Origin: Quercus robur
Lineage: Eukaryota; Streptophyta; Magnoliopsida; Fagales; Fagaceae
Length of the DNA: 64,000 bases
Direction of reading: 5' to 3'
Assembly (NCBI RefSeq): GCF_932294415.1
Contig: NC_065536.1
Coordinates: forward strand, 59,111,354 to 59,175,353
Of this stretch, positions 23,450 to 35,527 are shown one piece after another; position 1 is the first letter of the stretch; each line of letters begins with the position of its first letter. The notes beneath the pieces are model-generated. The model did not search any database. It was given only the letters and a program-made list of their open reading frames with translations, and was not told where the DNA came from. Both the position numbers and the translations under genes were made by a program.

Positions 23450-25284
23450 TTTTAATCTTTTATTTGTTTTTTAAAATATGAATGAAATTGGTATTTCAAT
23501 TATATTTCATATATCACTTTTTGTATTTCATTTTATACTCTACTAAATTATTATGTGCCGCTTTCTCCCAAAAAAAAAATTATTATGTGCCATATGTCTA
23601 ATTTTCTCCATTTTAAATTTTAGTTATTTTATAAGGAAGAAAATTATTATTAATGAATTATAAAATAAAACACAAAAACTGGAATTAAGGATTGAAACTA
23701 ATTTTTTTTAGAAGAATTGAAACTAAAAAATTAAATAAAGAAAAAGTGTAAATAGACTCAACATAAGAGGGCCTCAAACTTTCAAGCCATTTAAATAACA
23801 AGTAAATAAATTTATTTAAGTAGAATGTGGATAAGTAGGTCAATCCAAACCCAATTCATCGTTGTACTAAATTAGCTCAGGTTAATCAGTAACAACTTGA
23901 CACATTAAGTAGGTCATGCAATAAATATTTAGGATTACCATTCTTCTAGTATAAAAATTAAAAACATGTAAAATTTTCATAGTTTTCACTTCCCTCCATC
24001 TCCTTCCATTCTAAGCAAACCCTTATGTCTCCAACCCTTACACTTATCTTTCCTTCAAATCCCATTTCATGTTGTAGTTTCCATTGATTGTGAAATATGT
24101 TAGTAGTTTTGATATTCCGTTTGTTTTAATGGAAAATTTTATGTAAAAATAATTTTATGCATTTTCCTATATTTCATAGTATCTAGGAAAAAAAAAAGTT
24201 AAAGGAAAACTATCTATTAACTTTCTTTGTTTAGCTTGGCATAAGATAAAGTTGTTTTTCTCTAAAATTTTATGGAAAACAACTTTATCTCATGCAAAAC
24301 TAAATAAAGAAAACAACTATATCCCATACGAAATTAAATAAGGAAAGTCAAGAGGTAGTTTCTAACACATTTTGAAGTCGCTACCAAACATAAGAAAATG
24401 ATATAGTTTTCAAGAATTTTTTTTTTGAAAAATTATTCATTTTCTACAAAATATTAATGCCGAAACAAACAAATATAAACTTCCCACTTTTCACCATATT
24501 CTCATCCCTTGCATCATTTTCCCCTTAATTGAGTTCGCTTCCTTAACTTCCTTTAAAAAAAAAAAAAAAAATCTTAGGACTATCTTTTAATAGGTATCAG
24601 TTAATAACCCATAAGATTTTTGGTGATTACAAATTCTTTTGAATGAACATCATCATCATCATTATTATTATTAGTAGAAGATATTCTTCTTTATCTTTTG
24701 TTGCTTTCTTTTTTAGATTGGCCATGATCACTTGAAGGATTAAGTATAGTTCTCTACTTCAAAACCTTTGTATATCAGTCCTATTACCATTAGTAAAACA
24801 AAGCATATACTCCCAAAAAAAAAAAAAAAAAAACCAACAACAAAGCACATACAATGCCTTGACCTGGCCCATTGTTATACTTATTCTTGTTCTTATTCAC
24901 GAGGGTCCAATGATCAAAGAACAATAGGACATCAGCATAAAAAAGAAGAACAATAGGACATGACAAATATAGCCCAATGGGCCAACCCACCACCATCATG
25001 AGTAAAATATTTACGAGGGTCAAAATATGATTTCGATCCAAAAATTAAGTGCGAGATTGTAATTTAAAGATCATTAGTGTGAGAAATTTTCATTTCGTTC
25101 TTGAATGATCGATTCAATTTAATCCTTCGAGTGTAAAAATGTGCTATCAATATCACTTTTTTGCTGTACCATTACTATGAGAATTGAGAACTATACTTGT
25201 TATTAGTTTGGTAACAATATTGACATGCCACATTAGCTTTCACGCTGATCTTAAAAAATTAAAACATATGAAGATTACTCTGCA
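23450..25284. other. Intergenic DNA
   Basis: AT-rich. A possible DNA-transposon remnant at about 24106-24470 has loosely inverted CCGTTTGTTT/AAACAAAC ends. An A tract lies near 24818-24832, and a 15-bp direct repeat at 24918-24932 and 24947-24961. No gene is supported. Confidence 0.4.
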
Positions 25285-25410
25285 TCCTTTATGCAGTGTT
25301 TATGGCTAAGCAATTAGGTCTCAAATATGTTATTTTTGAAGAAGATGCACTAAATATCATCAATGCAAAGCAGGAAACCACTCGGCAATATCAACTAGTC
25401 CATTTAATTA
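25285..25410 (+). pseudogene. RNase-H-like (RVT_3) domain fragment
   Basis: The translation AKQLGLKYVIFEEDALNIIN matches the helix-strand core of the RNase-H-like domain found at the C-terminus of plant LINE proteins and related host paralogues. The acidic residue after the hydrophobic strand (EED) is the expected catalytic position. Only about 40 residues remain before low-complexity sequence, so this is a remnant. Confidence 0.5.
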
Positions 25411-25500
25411 GTTTGTTGGAATTTCATTTTTGTTCCAACATCAGCCATCTTTTTTTTTTTTCTTTTTTTTTAAAGAGAGAATCATCTTCTTTCCTTAAAT

Positions 25501-25552
25501 GGAATCTCAAACCAAAGGAAGGAGATGGAATCTCAAACCAAAGGAAGGAGAT
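25501..25552. repeat. 26-bp perfect tandem duplication
   Basis: Positions 25501-25526 and 25527-25552 are identical, with the core GGAATCTCAAACCAAAGG. Confidence 0.9.
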
Positions 25553-26137
25553 AGCTTAGGAGCTAGGAATTAGGATCAACATTTACATTTAAATAAAGTC
25601 TTATCCTTATCTAGCCAAAAAATAAATAAAGAGTTTAATATTTAAAAACAATACCAAAATCTTGTCCTTAATTAGCGAGAGCGCCGCTGCCCGTACACAC
25701 ATACACACAAAGAAGATAGAAAGAGGCTTTCCAAACCATAACTCTTTAAATATTTTACATACTAAATCATATTAAATTTTAAGAATTTCACCCTTAACCC
25801 ATCTCAAATCTAGTATGGCACGTATATGGAAGGTAGTTGGAGTTGGTAGGTCTCCTACGGATCCTAGATGAGGGATTTTTGGGGAAGAGGATTAAGCTAG
25901 CTTTGCAAACATCTTGATGCATTATCTCCCTTCAACCCTTTGAGCAAAATGCGGCAAAAGGAAGGAAAATCTATGGGTTGATCCCATTGTCTCCACCCCG
26001 TAGGAACTACAGGATCACCCCAAGGACACCCTTGGCATCCAGGAGTTTATGTGTGTGTATACATATTAATCATCCATTTTGGAAACTTTTTATGGGAACT
26101 TTTTCATTTTCTCATAAAAAGTTTTCTAAAGTAGTTT

Positions 26138-26545
26138 ACTAATGTATGCCTTAGTAAATTGTAAAACCTTATATATATATATATTTACACACACACAAAC
26201 ACACTATTCAATTGATGTGATAATACATCATAATAAATTAATACTATTCAATTGATGTGATAATACATCATAATAAATTAAATAAATTGTTGTCTCTATC
26301 TTATTAGTATTAGAGCCACCTCATTTTGGATGGTAAAATGCATTTGCTCTGACCTATCTTACTCCAATCTTGCATGAGCTTTCCCCACCCCAAACATGAG
26401 ATGGAAAAAAAAGAAGAAAAGTTTAGTTGCAAAATTGGTTGTAGTCTTAGGTTATAACCTTACTTAATATTTTTTTTATTGAAGGTGAATTTTAACAAAT
26501 CCACCATTCGATTACTAATGTATGCCTTAGTAAATTGTAAAACCT

Positions 26546-26576
<31 letters not shown>

Positions 26577-26652
26577 TATTCAATTGTTGTGATAATACAT
26601 CAATATTTTTTTTTATTGAAGATGAATTTTGACAAATCCACCATTCGATTAC
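26138..26652. repeat. Nested local duplications with CA/TA microsatellites
   Basis: The block starting ACTAATGTATGCCTTAG at 26138 recurs at 26514, in each case leading through a TA/CA microsatellite to ACTATTCAATTG. A 40-bp perfect tandem pair lies at 26203-26242 and 26243-26282. The block containing ATTGAAG(G/A)TGAATTTT at 26467-26516 recurs at 26602-26652. The pattern is a tandem duplication of about 380 bp whose second copy lost its middle. Confidence 0.75.
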
Positions 26653-26659
26653 ATCTTCT

Positions 26660-28095
26660 TCTTATATTCTTTATGCTTTCAAAATTTTTAGAAAATTAAA
26701 AATCAATAGTTATGTTATCAATAAATTATTTAATTTGCAAGTTTTTGTAGTTTAAAATTATATGTAAAATATAAACTTACAAATTATATAGTATATAATA
26801 TCCGATTGATACAAAATTTGATATGTGTATTAAAAGCATAAAGTGCATGCAATTCAACAATTAGATTTTAGATTTTCAAAATATATTTACAACCAATTTT
26901 GTAGTTAAATTTTGTAAAAAAAAAGAAGAATAAATTTCTAAGATAGACTCTTTGTCCACATTTTAAAGATCTTATTCTCTAAATCTTCTTGAATTTCCTA
27001 GCATTTCTCGCACCTCATCACCGCATAAATTCTTCCTAAACCAAAAAACTAAAAAGTTGTCGGATTTAACTCAGCATAGTTGTGTTTCCGTAGTAATGGG
27101 TAGGCACTACATCATTCTAATTGTTTTTCCCCAAATCCCACATATAAAGATTATTTTTTCTTAAATATGGTACTCAGAACCTGTGAGTAGTCTATAGTAG
27201 ATTCAACAATGTTGCTATTTGTTAACATGAGACGAGTAGTCTCTAGTAGATTCAACATACATCAGTGATAAGACACAACAAATATAGTGCACCTAATGAT
27301 GGAGACAGATGAATATACCAACTTGTCAGCCCTAAGAAGATAACCTTTGTCAAAACTCTTTTTCATCCATGTTCTCATGAGGAAGTTCTATTTTGAATTA
27401 GATAATAAGCCATAAATTTCTATAGGCATAGGCTCAACGCATGTAGAAGATGGAATCCACAGTATTAAACAGTCATAGTTTCAGTGACCAAACTTCAGAA
27501 ATAGTTACTCTGCAATTCACCAGTGACTCTGATAAATGGATTCAAAATAATGCCAAGTTGGGGTTGCAAAATAAAAATAAATGGATGCAAATATCAAAGA
27601 AAGTCATATTAAACTAAAGTCAAGTCATCAATGAAAAAGATTAAGGAAAAGGAAAAGGAAAAGTTGTTTTTCTGCACGTGTTTCTCTTTTTCTTCTGATA
27701 GACATTGACTGAAAGGCATATCCCCGCATACAGGTGAAGGTGTTGAAGAACACTGCAATAAGCTCTTTTCCCATCACTGAATACGTAGGTGCAAATCTTA
27801 AATAGAAACTTTTGGAAGCAACAATGGTAAATTCAAGAGATCTGACATTCTGTTGAGTATGTCAATGTGCATAGAACCATACCAGAAGTTAACAAATACA
27901 GTACATGCACTGTTGCACCTGTCTGTACCTCAGATTTTATTTGTGTACGTATACACAAATGTGCATCCTTGTACATATTTGTGTACATACCTCAACTGTG
28001 TATCTATTTCCCCAAAAAATGGTTCACAAACTATTTAAAGCTAATAGAATTGCATTTTTTAACCCCAAAAAAAAGCTAATAGAATTGTAAGTTTG
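26660..28095. other. Intergenic DNA
   Basis: AT-rich. It contains a 25-bp near-duplicate (GAGTAGTCT...AGATTCAACA) at about 27184 and 27234, and TGTACATA-type repeats near 27940-27990. No gene is seen. Confidence 0.4.
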
Positions 28096-28102
28096 TAACT
28101 TA

Positions 28103-28319
28103 GTGTGCGTTTGGATATCGCTTATTTTACTGAAAACTGAAAATAATAAAAAATATTTTTTTAATTATTGTTCATTAATGAATTTACTATTCATATGCAT
28201 GATTGCATTGTTTATTTCTCATGAACAGTGCACCAGGCGCTGGACTTTAAAAAAAAAAAATAAAATAAATCAACCAGATGTAGACATGGGAAGCACAAAA
28301 TGTGCTTCCCAAACGCACC
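28103..28319. mobile_element. PIF/hAT-like MITE
   Basis: The ends GTGTGCGTTTGG and CCAAACGCACC are inverted. Inside the right end is a hairpin-forming GGGAAGCACA/TGTGCTTCCC pair. The interior is AT-rich. Flanks TTA (left) and TTC (right) may be a decayed 3-bp duplication. Confidence 0.55.
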
Positions 28320-28580
28320 TTCATTGTCATTACTTGCTTTCCTTTATGAAAAGAATCAAGATTTGAATCTTTGCTCTTTATTTACGTAAATATTAAATTT
28401 TTATTTTTAAAAAAAACTTTACTATTCAAACATGATAAAAATCTTAATTTAAAATAATTGGGGAATTTTCTTGGTGCTTAAAAACTCATTGCAGCTCCAC
28501 CAATTTGTAACCCTGCAATCCTAGTGGAGCTTTAAGAAGAAAAATTGTATGACAAGAACTTGTAAGAACTAGAAACTAGC

Positions 28581-28751
28581 ACTATCGCATAACCTTGATG
28601 CGATGATTACTTCACAAGTGTAAGAGTTGTGGGGGGCAAGGACTGGAGTTCAAATCTCCAGAAGGAAATTTCATACACATATACACGTAGATTAAGTTAA
28701 AGTAGAGTTTCTATCTTGTATAAAAAAAGAAAGAAAAAAAGAAAGAAAAGA
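28581..28751 (+). mobile_element. SINE with 17-bp TSD
   Basis: A 171-bp insertion lies between near-identical 17-bp repeats (AAGAAC, then T or C, then AGAAACTAGC) at 28564-28580 and 28752-28768. It has a B-box-like GGAGTTCAAATCTCC, the 3' module TTTCTATCTTGTATAAA, and an A/G-rich tail. A conserved 3' end before an A-rich tail is typical of plant tRNA-derived SINEs. Confidence 0.87.
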
Positions 28752-28769
28752 AAGAACCAGAAACTAGCT

Positions 28770-30119
28770 AAAATTGTGGTGCATTAAGCAGCATGCATGC
28801 ACAAAGAATCAGCAGGCACCTTAGAAGAAAAAAGTTTATAAACTGGCAACAAAATAGTGAATGAGTGGTGCATTGTTGAGCATAACAAGAGAGAAAGAAA
28901 TATTTCAGGAGCCACGAGAACCAACACAATGATTTCCTGATGTAGATCAGCTTAAGAACTTCTGATTAGGCAAAAGGTCAAACAAAGAGTATTTCCCTTC
29001 ATTTGGAACCAAGGCTAAAGTTTTTATTTTTTGCTAGCAGCCAAGGCACAAGTAACCATTTACATGCCCCAAAAGCAGTAGCTTAGGGAAGAAAATGAAT
29101 TGAGTCCAACTAGTTTATAACAAATCTATCTTTAAAGCTGCAATCTGTTAATTAAGGAATTCCTATTAGAATTTCAGATGTGAAGAAAAGTAACATTTAC
29201 TTATAATCCTCTCAACTTCATATGAAATGGAGATAATCCATTTATTGTTGAAGATTAAATTTTATAAATCTAAAAGCTAATGTATTATTATGTCATTTAA
29301 AATTTTAAATAACATAACTCTATCTAAAATCAAGATCTATGATATCGATATAGACTCTCAATTTCGCTTAAAATAGATTGATCCTTATTTGACTCAACTA
29401 GGTTTAAATCATACGTTTATTTTACTAGATTATCTTGGTTATTATTAATTTGTGTAGAAGCAACAATCTTGTGCTGTCATCATAGTCCACAGATCAATTG
29501 ATGAAGAAGGAAAAAGGAAATAATTAAGTCCAAACTTTGAAAACTTCGAGAAGAAACCCGGATATGGTTATATAACTTATCACAATATTGAAGTATATAT
29601 TCTCTCTCATATCAGGTTTTGCAAGGAATTACTAATAGTATATAAGATCTGACGAGTCAAACCCAAAAGAATAACGAACCCTTGTTCAAGGATTGTACTA
29701 GCTAGCAGAGTAAATGATGGATCTATAGCACAGAAGAAAATAACTATTAACATCTAAATAAATAAATGTCCACAAGATTTACCAGCTCATCTTCCGATCG
29801 AGGAACAACATTTATTGCCATACACACATATAGAAATCTAGATCTACCTCAAACTGTTTTCTGAAACTTGCATCAATACAATTTAAACATACAACCAAAT
29901 AAAGCAGTGTAAATGGTAATAATATTTAGCACTAGTGCGAGAGAGAGAGCTACATGTTATCCTAAAGCACAAACGACGTACCACATACCATGGTATGATA
30001 TTTCTTCATGCCAACTCCTTCAACAAGCACAGCCGAAAAATATCTACCTGAAACTCTCATGACTTAATAAGGTAAAAAACAAAAACAAAGAAAACCCATA
30101 TGAATAATAGCTCTTAAAC
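28770..30119. other. Intergenic DNA, or body of the candidate minus-strand noncoding transcript
   Basis: No coding frame is recognised on either strand. It lies immediately downstream (minus-strand sense) of the candidate transcript start at about 30.5 kb and could contain its exons or introns, but I cannot place splice sites. Confidence 0.3.
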
Positions 30120-30500
30120 TAGTTTAGATTTGCTTGATCTAGCAAACAATCGGACCATAAGGCTTCGATTCCCCGAGAGAAGAGAAGAAAATAACATCAA
30201 AGGGTAGAGAAGAAGAAGAAGAAGACCCTTCACTCAAAACAAACTAGAAATGAGAGGGTAGGGTAGGGTAGGGTTGCGTTTCTTCTTCTTGAGTGAACCC
30301 ATGTCTTCAACTTCTAAAACTAAAAGCTTCTCTTTCTTCTTTCTTCTTTCTCTTTCTTCCAGTTTTGATCTTTGTGGAGAATGGGAGTTTTAGTGGGGTT
30401 GGTGGGTGGTGATGATGAAAGTGAGGGGCTAATGATGATGAGAGGAAGAGGCGAGAGGACATGATGATTGCTGCAGGTTGTGTTTTGTGTGTTGAAGGAA
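30120..30500 (-). ncRNA. Candidate long noncoding RNA 5' region carrying a miR166 mimic site
   Basis: On the minus strand, TATA-rich sequence at about 30502-30522 is followed by a pyrimidine-rich, leader-like region. It contains only short frames: 51 codons from the ATG at 30462 (His/Pro-, then Lys/Arg-rich, no known domain) and 22 codons from the ATG at 30302. About 320-350 nt downstream of the putative start is a site with bulged complementarity to all of miR166 (30150-30174). Just past it are small palindromes (AAACTAGTTT; TTTGCT...AGCAAA). This resembles the layout of target-mimic transcripts such as IPS1: short ORFs, no conserved protein, and a bulged miRNA site. Transcription, splicing and the 3' end are inferred only; a small protein gene remains possible. 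Confidence 0.4.
30150..30174 (-). promoter_or_regulatory. miR166-complementary site with 3-nt and 1-nt bulges (target-mimic-like)
   Basis: Reading the minus strand 5' to 3', GGGGAAT pairs with miR166 positions 15-21, C is unpaired, GAAGCC pairs with 9-14, TTA is unpaired, and TGGTCCGA pairs with 1-8. All 21 miRNA bases are therefore paired, with a 3-nt bulge between positions 8 and 9 and a 1-nt bulge between 14 and 15. A 3-nt central bulge blocks slicing in known mimics. The usual position is 9-12, so this one is shifted by about one base. No opposite hairpin arm for a MIR166 precursor is found nearby. Confidence 0.55.
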
Positions 30501-30501
30501 G

Positions 30502-30522
30502 ATATATAGAAATATATATATG
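30502..30522 (-). promoter_or_regulatory. TATA-rich core promoter of the candidate minus-strand transcript
   Basis: Two overlapping TATATAT-type motifs on the minus strand lie about 40-60 bp upstream of the first ATG (30462). A CAAC/ACACA-rich segment suited to a transcription start lies between them. AT-rich DNA produces such motifs often, so this is only supportive. Confidence 0.35.
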
Positions 30523-30624
30523 AAATTCCAAAGTGTTGGGATATGGCAATTCTCAAAAGGGTTTGATGGCTATTATTTCTTCTGTCACATGAGATAATTA
30601 TCATGAAGCTACCAATACCATGAT

Positions 30625-31824
<1,200 letters not shown>

Positions 31825-32016
31825 TGATGATGCCGAAAATATCACCAATAGGTCACACAGCACTCGCGACTCAAAGTGAACCTGCACAACAAAATAACCG
31901 AAGACCTTAGAGAGCACCGGTGTGGTGCCGGCCAAATACTCTCTGAAAGTCAAGTTAGAATTATTCTCACAACTCTAGAGTGTTAGAGAGGGTAAATTAT
32001 GCGTAAGGGAAAAGTA
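31825..32016 (-). repeat. 3' LTR of the gypsy element (192 bp)
   Basis: On the plus strand it begins TGATGATGCCG and ends at the junction with the polypurine tract (32017-32034; minus strand AAGCCCAAGGGGGCAGG). It pairs with 37433-37624. By eye I count six differences in 192 positions, all transitions. The inner boundary is inferred from the polypurine tract. Confidence 0.75.
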
Positions 32017-32142
32017 CCTGCCCCCTTGGGCTTAAAAAGGCACGAGTAGATTGTAGCAAAAATAGTTGAAGAAAAACTAATAATTAAAAAACTTAAAATA
32101 AACTGGTCAATTGGAGGATCGTTGCTGTTTGCCGTGTTACTA

Positions 32143-33200
32143 CTACTGGTAGTACTTTCTCAAGTGCTCGGCATTCCATGGATGTGGCAGCTTCTTTCTG
32201 TCTATCGTCTCTAGGTGGTAGGTTCCTTTCCTTTGCCATGACGTAACTCGGTAAGGTCCTTCCTAATTGGGGCCGAGCTTTCCCTGTGTAGGGTCTCTAG
32301 TTGCACCCATGACCTTCTTGAGTACGAGGTCTCCTACTTGGAAGTCTCTGTGTCGGACCCAAGAATTGTAGTGTTTGGCCATGCGATCCTGGTATCTAAC
32401 GAGCCTTTGTTCCGTCGTCGACCTAATCTCGTCTATCAGGTCCAGCTGTAGCTGCATTGCTTCGTCATTCCTGCTCTCGTCATGGTTGTGAATCCTGTAA
32501 CTTGTGAGCCCAACTTCAGCCGGGATGACCGCCTCGCTCCCGTATGTTAGTCGGAATGGTGTCTCTCCTGTTGGGGTCCTCGCCGTTGTCCTGTATGCCC
32601 ATAGTATGCTCGGCAATTTTTCAGGCCATATGCCCTTTGCCCCCTCGAGCCGAGTTTTGATAATTTTAAGCAGGGATCGATTTGTGACTTCAACCTGTCC
32701 ATTAGCCTGAAGATGGGCGGGGGATGAGTAGTGGTTCTTTATCCCTAGCTGTGAGCAAAAATCTCGGAAGTAGTCGTTGTCGAACTGCCTCCCGTTATCC
32801 GAGACAAGGACTCTAGGAATACCAAACCTGCATATGATGCACCTCCAGACAAAACTTCTAATGTTCTTCTCCGTAATGGTGGCCAAAGCTTCTGCTTCTA
32901 CCCATTTTGTAAAGTAGTCAATACCCACTACCAGGAACTTCAGCTGTCGTACCGCTGTTGGGAAAGGTCCCATAATGTCGAGTCCCCACTGAGTGAACGG
33001 CCATGGAGCCGTCATCGGGGTCAGCTCTTCGGTTGGCTACCTGATAATATTGCTGAATCTTTGGCATTTGTCACAACTTTTAACGTAAGCCTCAGCATCC
33101 TTCTGCATGGTTGGCCAGTAATACCCAGCTCGTACCAGTTTGTGCATCAACGACCTCGATCCAGAATGGTTCCCGCAGATCCCTTCGTGTACCTCCCTCA
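32143..33200 (-). pseudogene. Retrotransposon integrase
   Basis: The N-terminal HHCC zinc module is visible (EGICGNHSG, then CDKCQRF, near 33060-33190). The DDE core follows, with D in LDIMGPF, D in SDNGRQF, and E in NGQVEVTNRS. The C-terminal part (LGPN to HLRKYYQ) ends at about 32143. Stops at 33037 and 32263 break the frame. The truncated second copy at 37751-38065 has tryptophan at the position of the 32263 stop, so that stop is a private mutation of this copy. Confidence 0.88.
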
Positions 33201-33399
33201 TTACGTAGTTTGCCTTTTCGGCACCCAGGCATCTTAGATATGGACAGGAGAAACTTCTTTTGTACAGGATGTCTTTTATCAAGACGAACCTTGCCGCCTG
33301 GACCTTCAGTTTTCTTGTTGCCTCCTTTTCGTCTGGCAGTACCCCGTTCTTCAAGTATGAAACTATCGGTGTGGTCCAGGTGCTTTCGGAGCATATCTC

Positions 33400-34582
33400 C
33401 TGCATGTTGCCGGGATCTATTAGTAGAGAAAGTTGAACAAAAGAAAGTACATTACCCGGGGTTATCATATGCTTTGCTGAAGCGGTTTTGGCTAGGCGGT
33501 CGACGAGCTCATTTTCTCCCCTGGGGATTTGGATGATCTTGGCTTCTAGGTCGTCGATTCTTGCCCTTACTTGATCCAGGTATCTCTTCATCCTTTCTCC
33601 CTTGCATTCATAATCTCCGTTCACTTGATTGGTCACGACCTGAGAGTCGCAGTAAATGACTACGCTCGCGGCTCTTGCAGCTTTGGCTAGGTCGAGGCCT
33701 GCTACCACTGCTTCGTATTCCGCTTCATTGTTGGTGGTGGGGAAGTCAAGACGGACCATACATTCAATCCTGTCTCCTTCAGGTGACAGTAGTAAGATGC
33801 CGGCTCCCCTGGCTCATCTATTGGATGATCCGTCGGTGTATATGCTCACTGAGGGGACTCTTCTGCCCCCTTGTCTTCGTCATGAGTAAATTCTGCTATG
33901 AAGTCGGCTACGATCTGTCCTTTAATGACTGTACGTGGGCGGTACTTGATATCAAATTCGCTCAACTCTATTGCCCACAACGTCAGTCGACCTGCAACTT
34001 CAGGATTGCTCAATGCCCTTCGCAAGGGCTTGTCGGTCATTACGTTCATCGTATGGGCTTGAAAGTAGGGCTTGAGCTTGCGAGCTGCCGTGACTAATGC
34101 AAAGGCGAGTTTCCCATTGGTGGGTATCTTTCTTCGGCACTGCGGAGTGCCCGGCTGGCGTAGTATACGGGCTTCTGTACCCCGTCCTCTTCTCTGATTA
34201 AGGTCGCGCTGACTGCAACAGGGGAGACAACCAAGTAGAGGAAGAGTTCTTCACCTGGTTGCGAGGGGCTCAACAGAGGTGGTGAAGATAGATAGGCTTT
34301 TAACTCCTCGAATGCTCGCTGACACTCGTCCGTCCACTCGAAAGACTTCTTTAACGTGCGAAAGAAGGGCAAACACTTGTCCGTGGCTCTCGAAACGAAT
34401 CTATTTAATGCCGCTACCTTGCCGTTAAGGCTTTGTACTTCCTTCACATTTCTCGGGGGAGCCATCTTTATTATGGCTCGAATTTTGTCCGGGTTAGCCT
34501 CAATCCCCCTTTGAGATACCATGAATCCTAGGAATTTTCCTGCTGTTACGCCGAAGGCGCTCTTTCCCGGATTGAGCTTCAT
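33400..34582 (-). pseudogene. Retrotransposon tandem RNase H modules
   Basis: The first module follows RT directly: a WTDECQRAFEELK connection, then an RNase H segment ending in KGQIVADFIAEF. After a linker, a second RNase H begins with YTDGSSN and continues with TTNNEAEYEAVVAGL, YCDSQVV and IPRGENELVDRLAK, showing the D-E-D pattern. Frame changes near 34100 and 33846 and a stop at 33814 disrupt it. A second, archaeal-like RNase H is a lineage trait of Tat-type plant gypsy elements. Confidence 0.82.
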
Positions 34583-35527
34583 GTTATAGGATCGAAGCGT
34601 GCCGAATGTTTCTTTAAGATCTTCCAGGTGGTCTTCCTCCTTTCAACTCTTCACTAGCATGTCATCGACATAGACCTAGACATTCCTCCCGATTTGCTGC
34701 GCAAACATCTTGTTCATCAGCCTTTGGTATGTTGCACCTACATTTTATAGGCCGAATGGCATTACTTTGTAGCAGAAGAGGCCTTGACTGGTTACGAACG
34801 AAGTCTTCTCCTGATCAGTTTCGTGCATGCGGATCTGGTTATAACCTGAAAAAGCGTCCATGAAGCTTAGTAACTGATGTTGAGCCGTCGAGTCTACTAG
34901 GACGTCGACCCTTGGAAGGGGATAGCTATCTTTGGGGCACGCTTTGTTAAGATCGGTGAAGTCCACGCACATCCACCACTTGCCGCTCGCTTTTTTAACC
35001 ATTACAACATTCGCCAGCCAATCGGGATAGTAGACTTCCCTAATGAAGCTTGCCTCTTATAGTTTGCGGACTTCTTCCGCAATTGCTTGGTCTCGTTCCG
35101 GGGCGAACACTCTCTTCTTTTGTCGGACGGGTGAAAAGGAAGGCAACACGTTTAATTTGTGTACCATGACCGAGGGATCTATTCCTGGCATGTCGTCGTG
35201 ACTCCAGGCGAACACGTCTTGATTGCTCCTTAAGAAAGTTATTAGCTCTCGACAGATTGCAGGGTTAGCAAGCGTTCCGACCTTGGTTGTTCGATCCGGA
35301 TTGGAGCTGTCAAGAGTTATCTCCTCTAGCTTCTCTGTTGGTTTAGTCACCGTTCGGTGCTTTTCTATGTTCAAGGCCTGGACTTGGTCTTCCATCTCCA
35401 TCATGGCCACATAGCATTCCCATGCGGCCATTTGAGTTCCGCGCAGCTCTCCTACTCCATAATCTGTAGGAAATTTGATCATTAAGTGGTAAGTTGAGGT
35501 TACCGCCTTCCACGAGTTGAGCGTAGG
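34583..35527 (-). pseudogene. Retrotransposon reverse transcriptase
   Basis: Recognisable blocks are VVMVKKASGKWWMCVDFTDL, NKACPKDSYPLPR, DAFSGYNQI, KTSFVTSQG, the catalytic VYVDDMLVKS, and downstream KFLGFMVS. The active-site aspartates are intact, but stops at 35057, 34745, 34676 and 34643 interrupt the frame. The upstream part (35060-35482) is the protease-RT linker. Confidence 0.9.

Noticed and set aside
30150-30174. A MIR166 hairpin gene on the plus strand
   Set aside because: The mature-like sequence is interrupted by 3-nt and 1-nt insertions, and no complementary arm resembling the miR166 star strand lies within about 250 bp.
30256-30275. Telomere-like GGGTA repeats
   Set aside because: Only about four units, and not the plant telomere unit TTTAGGG; it is a local simple repeat.
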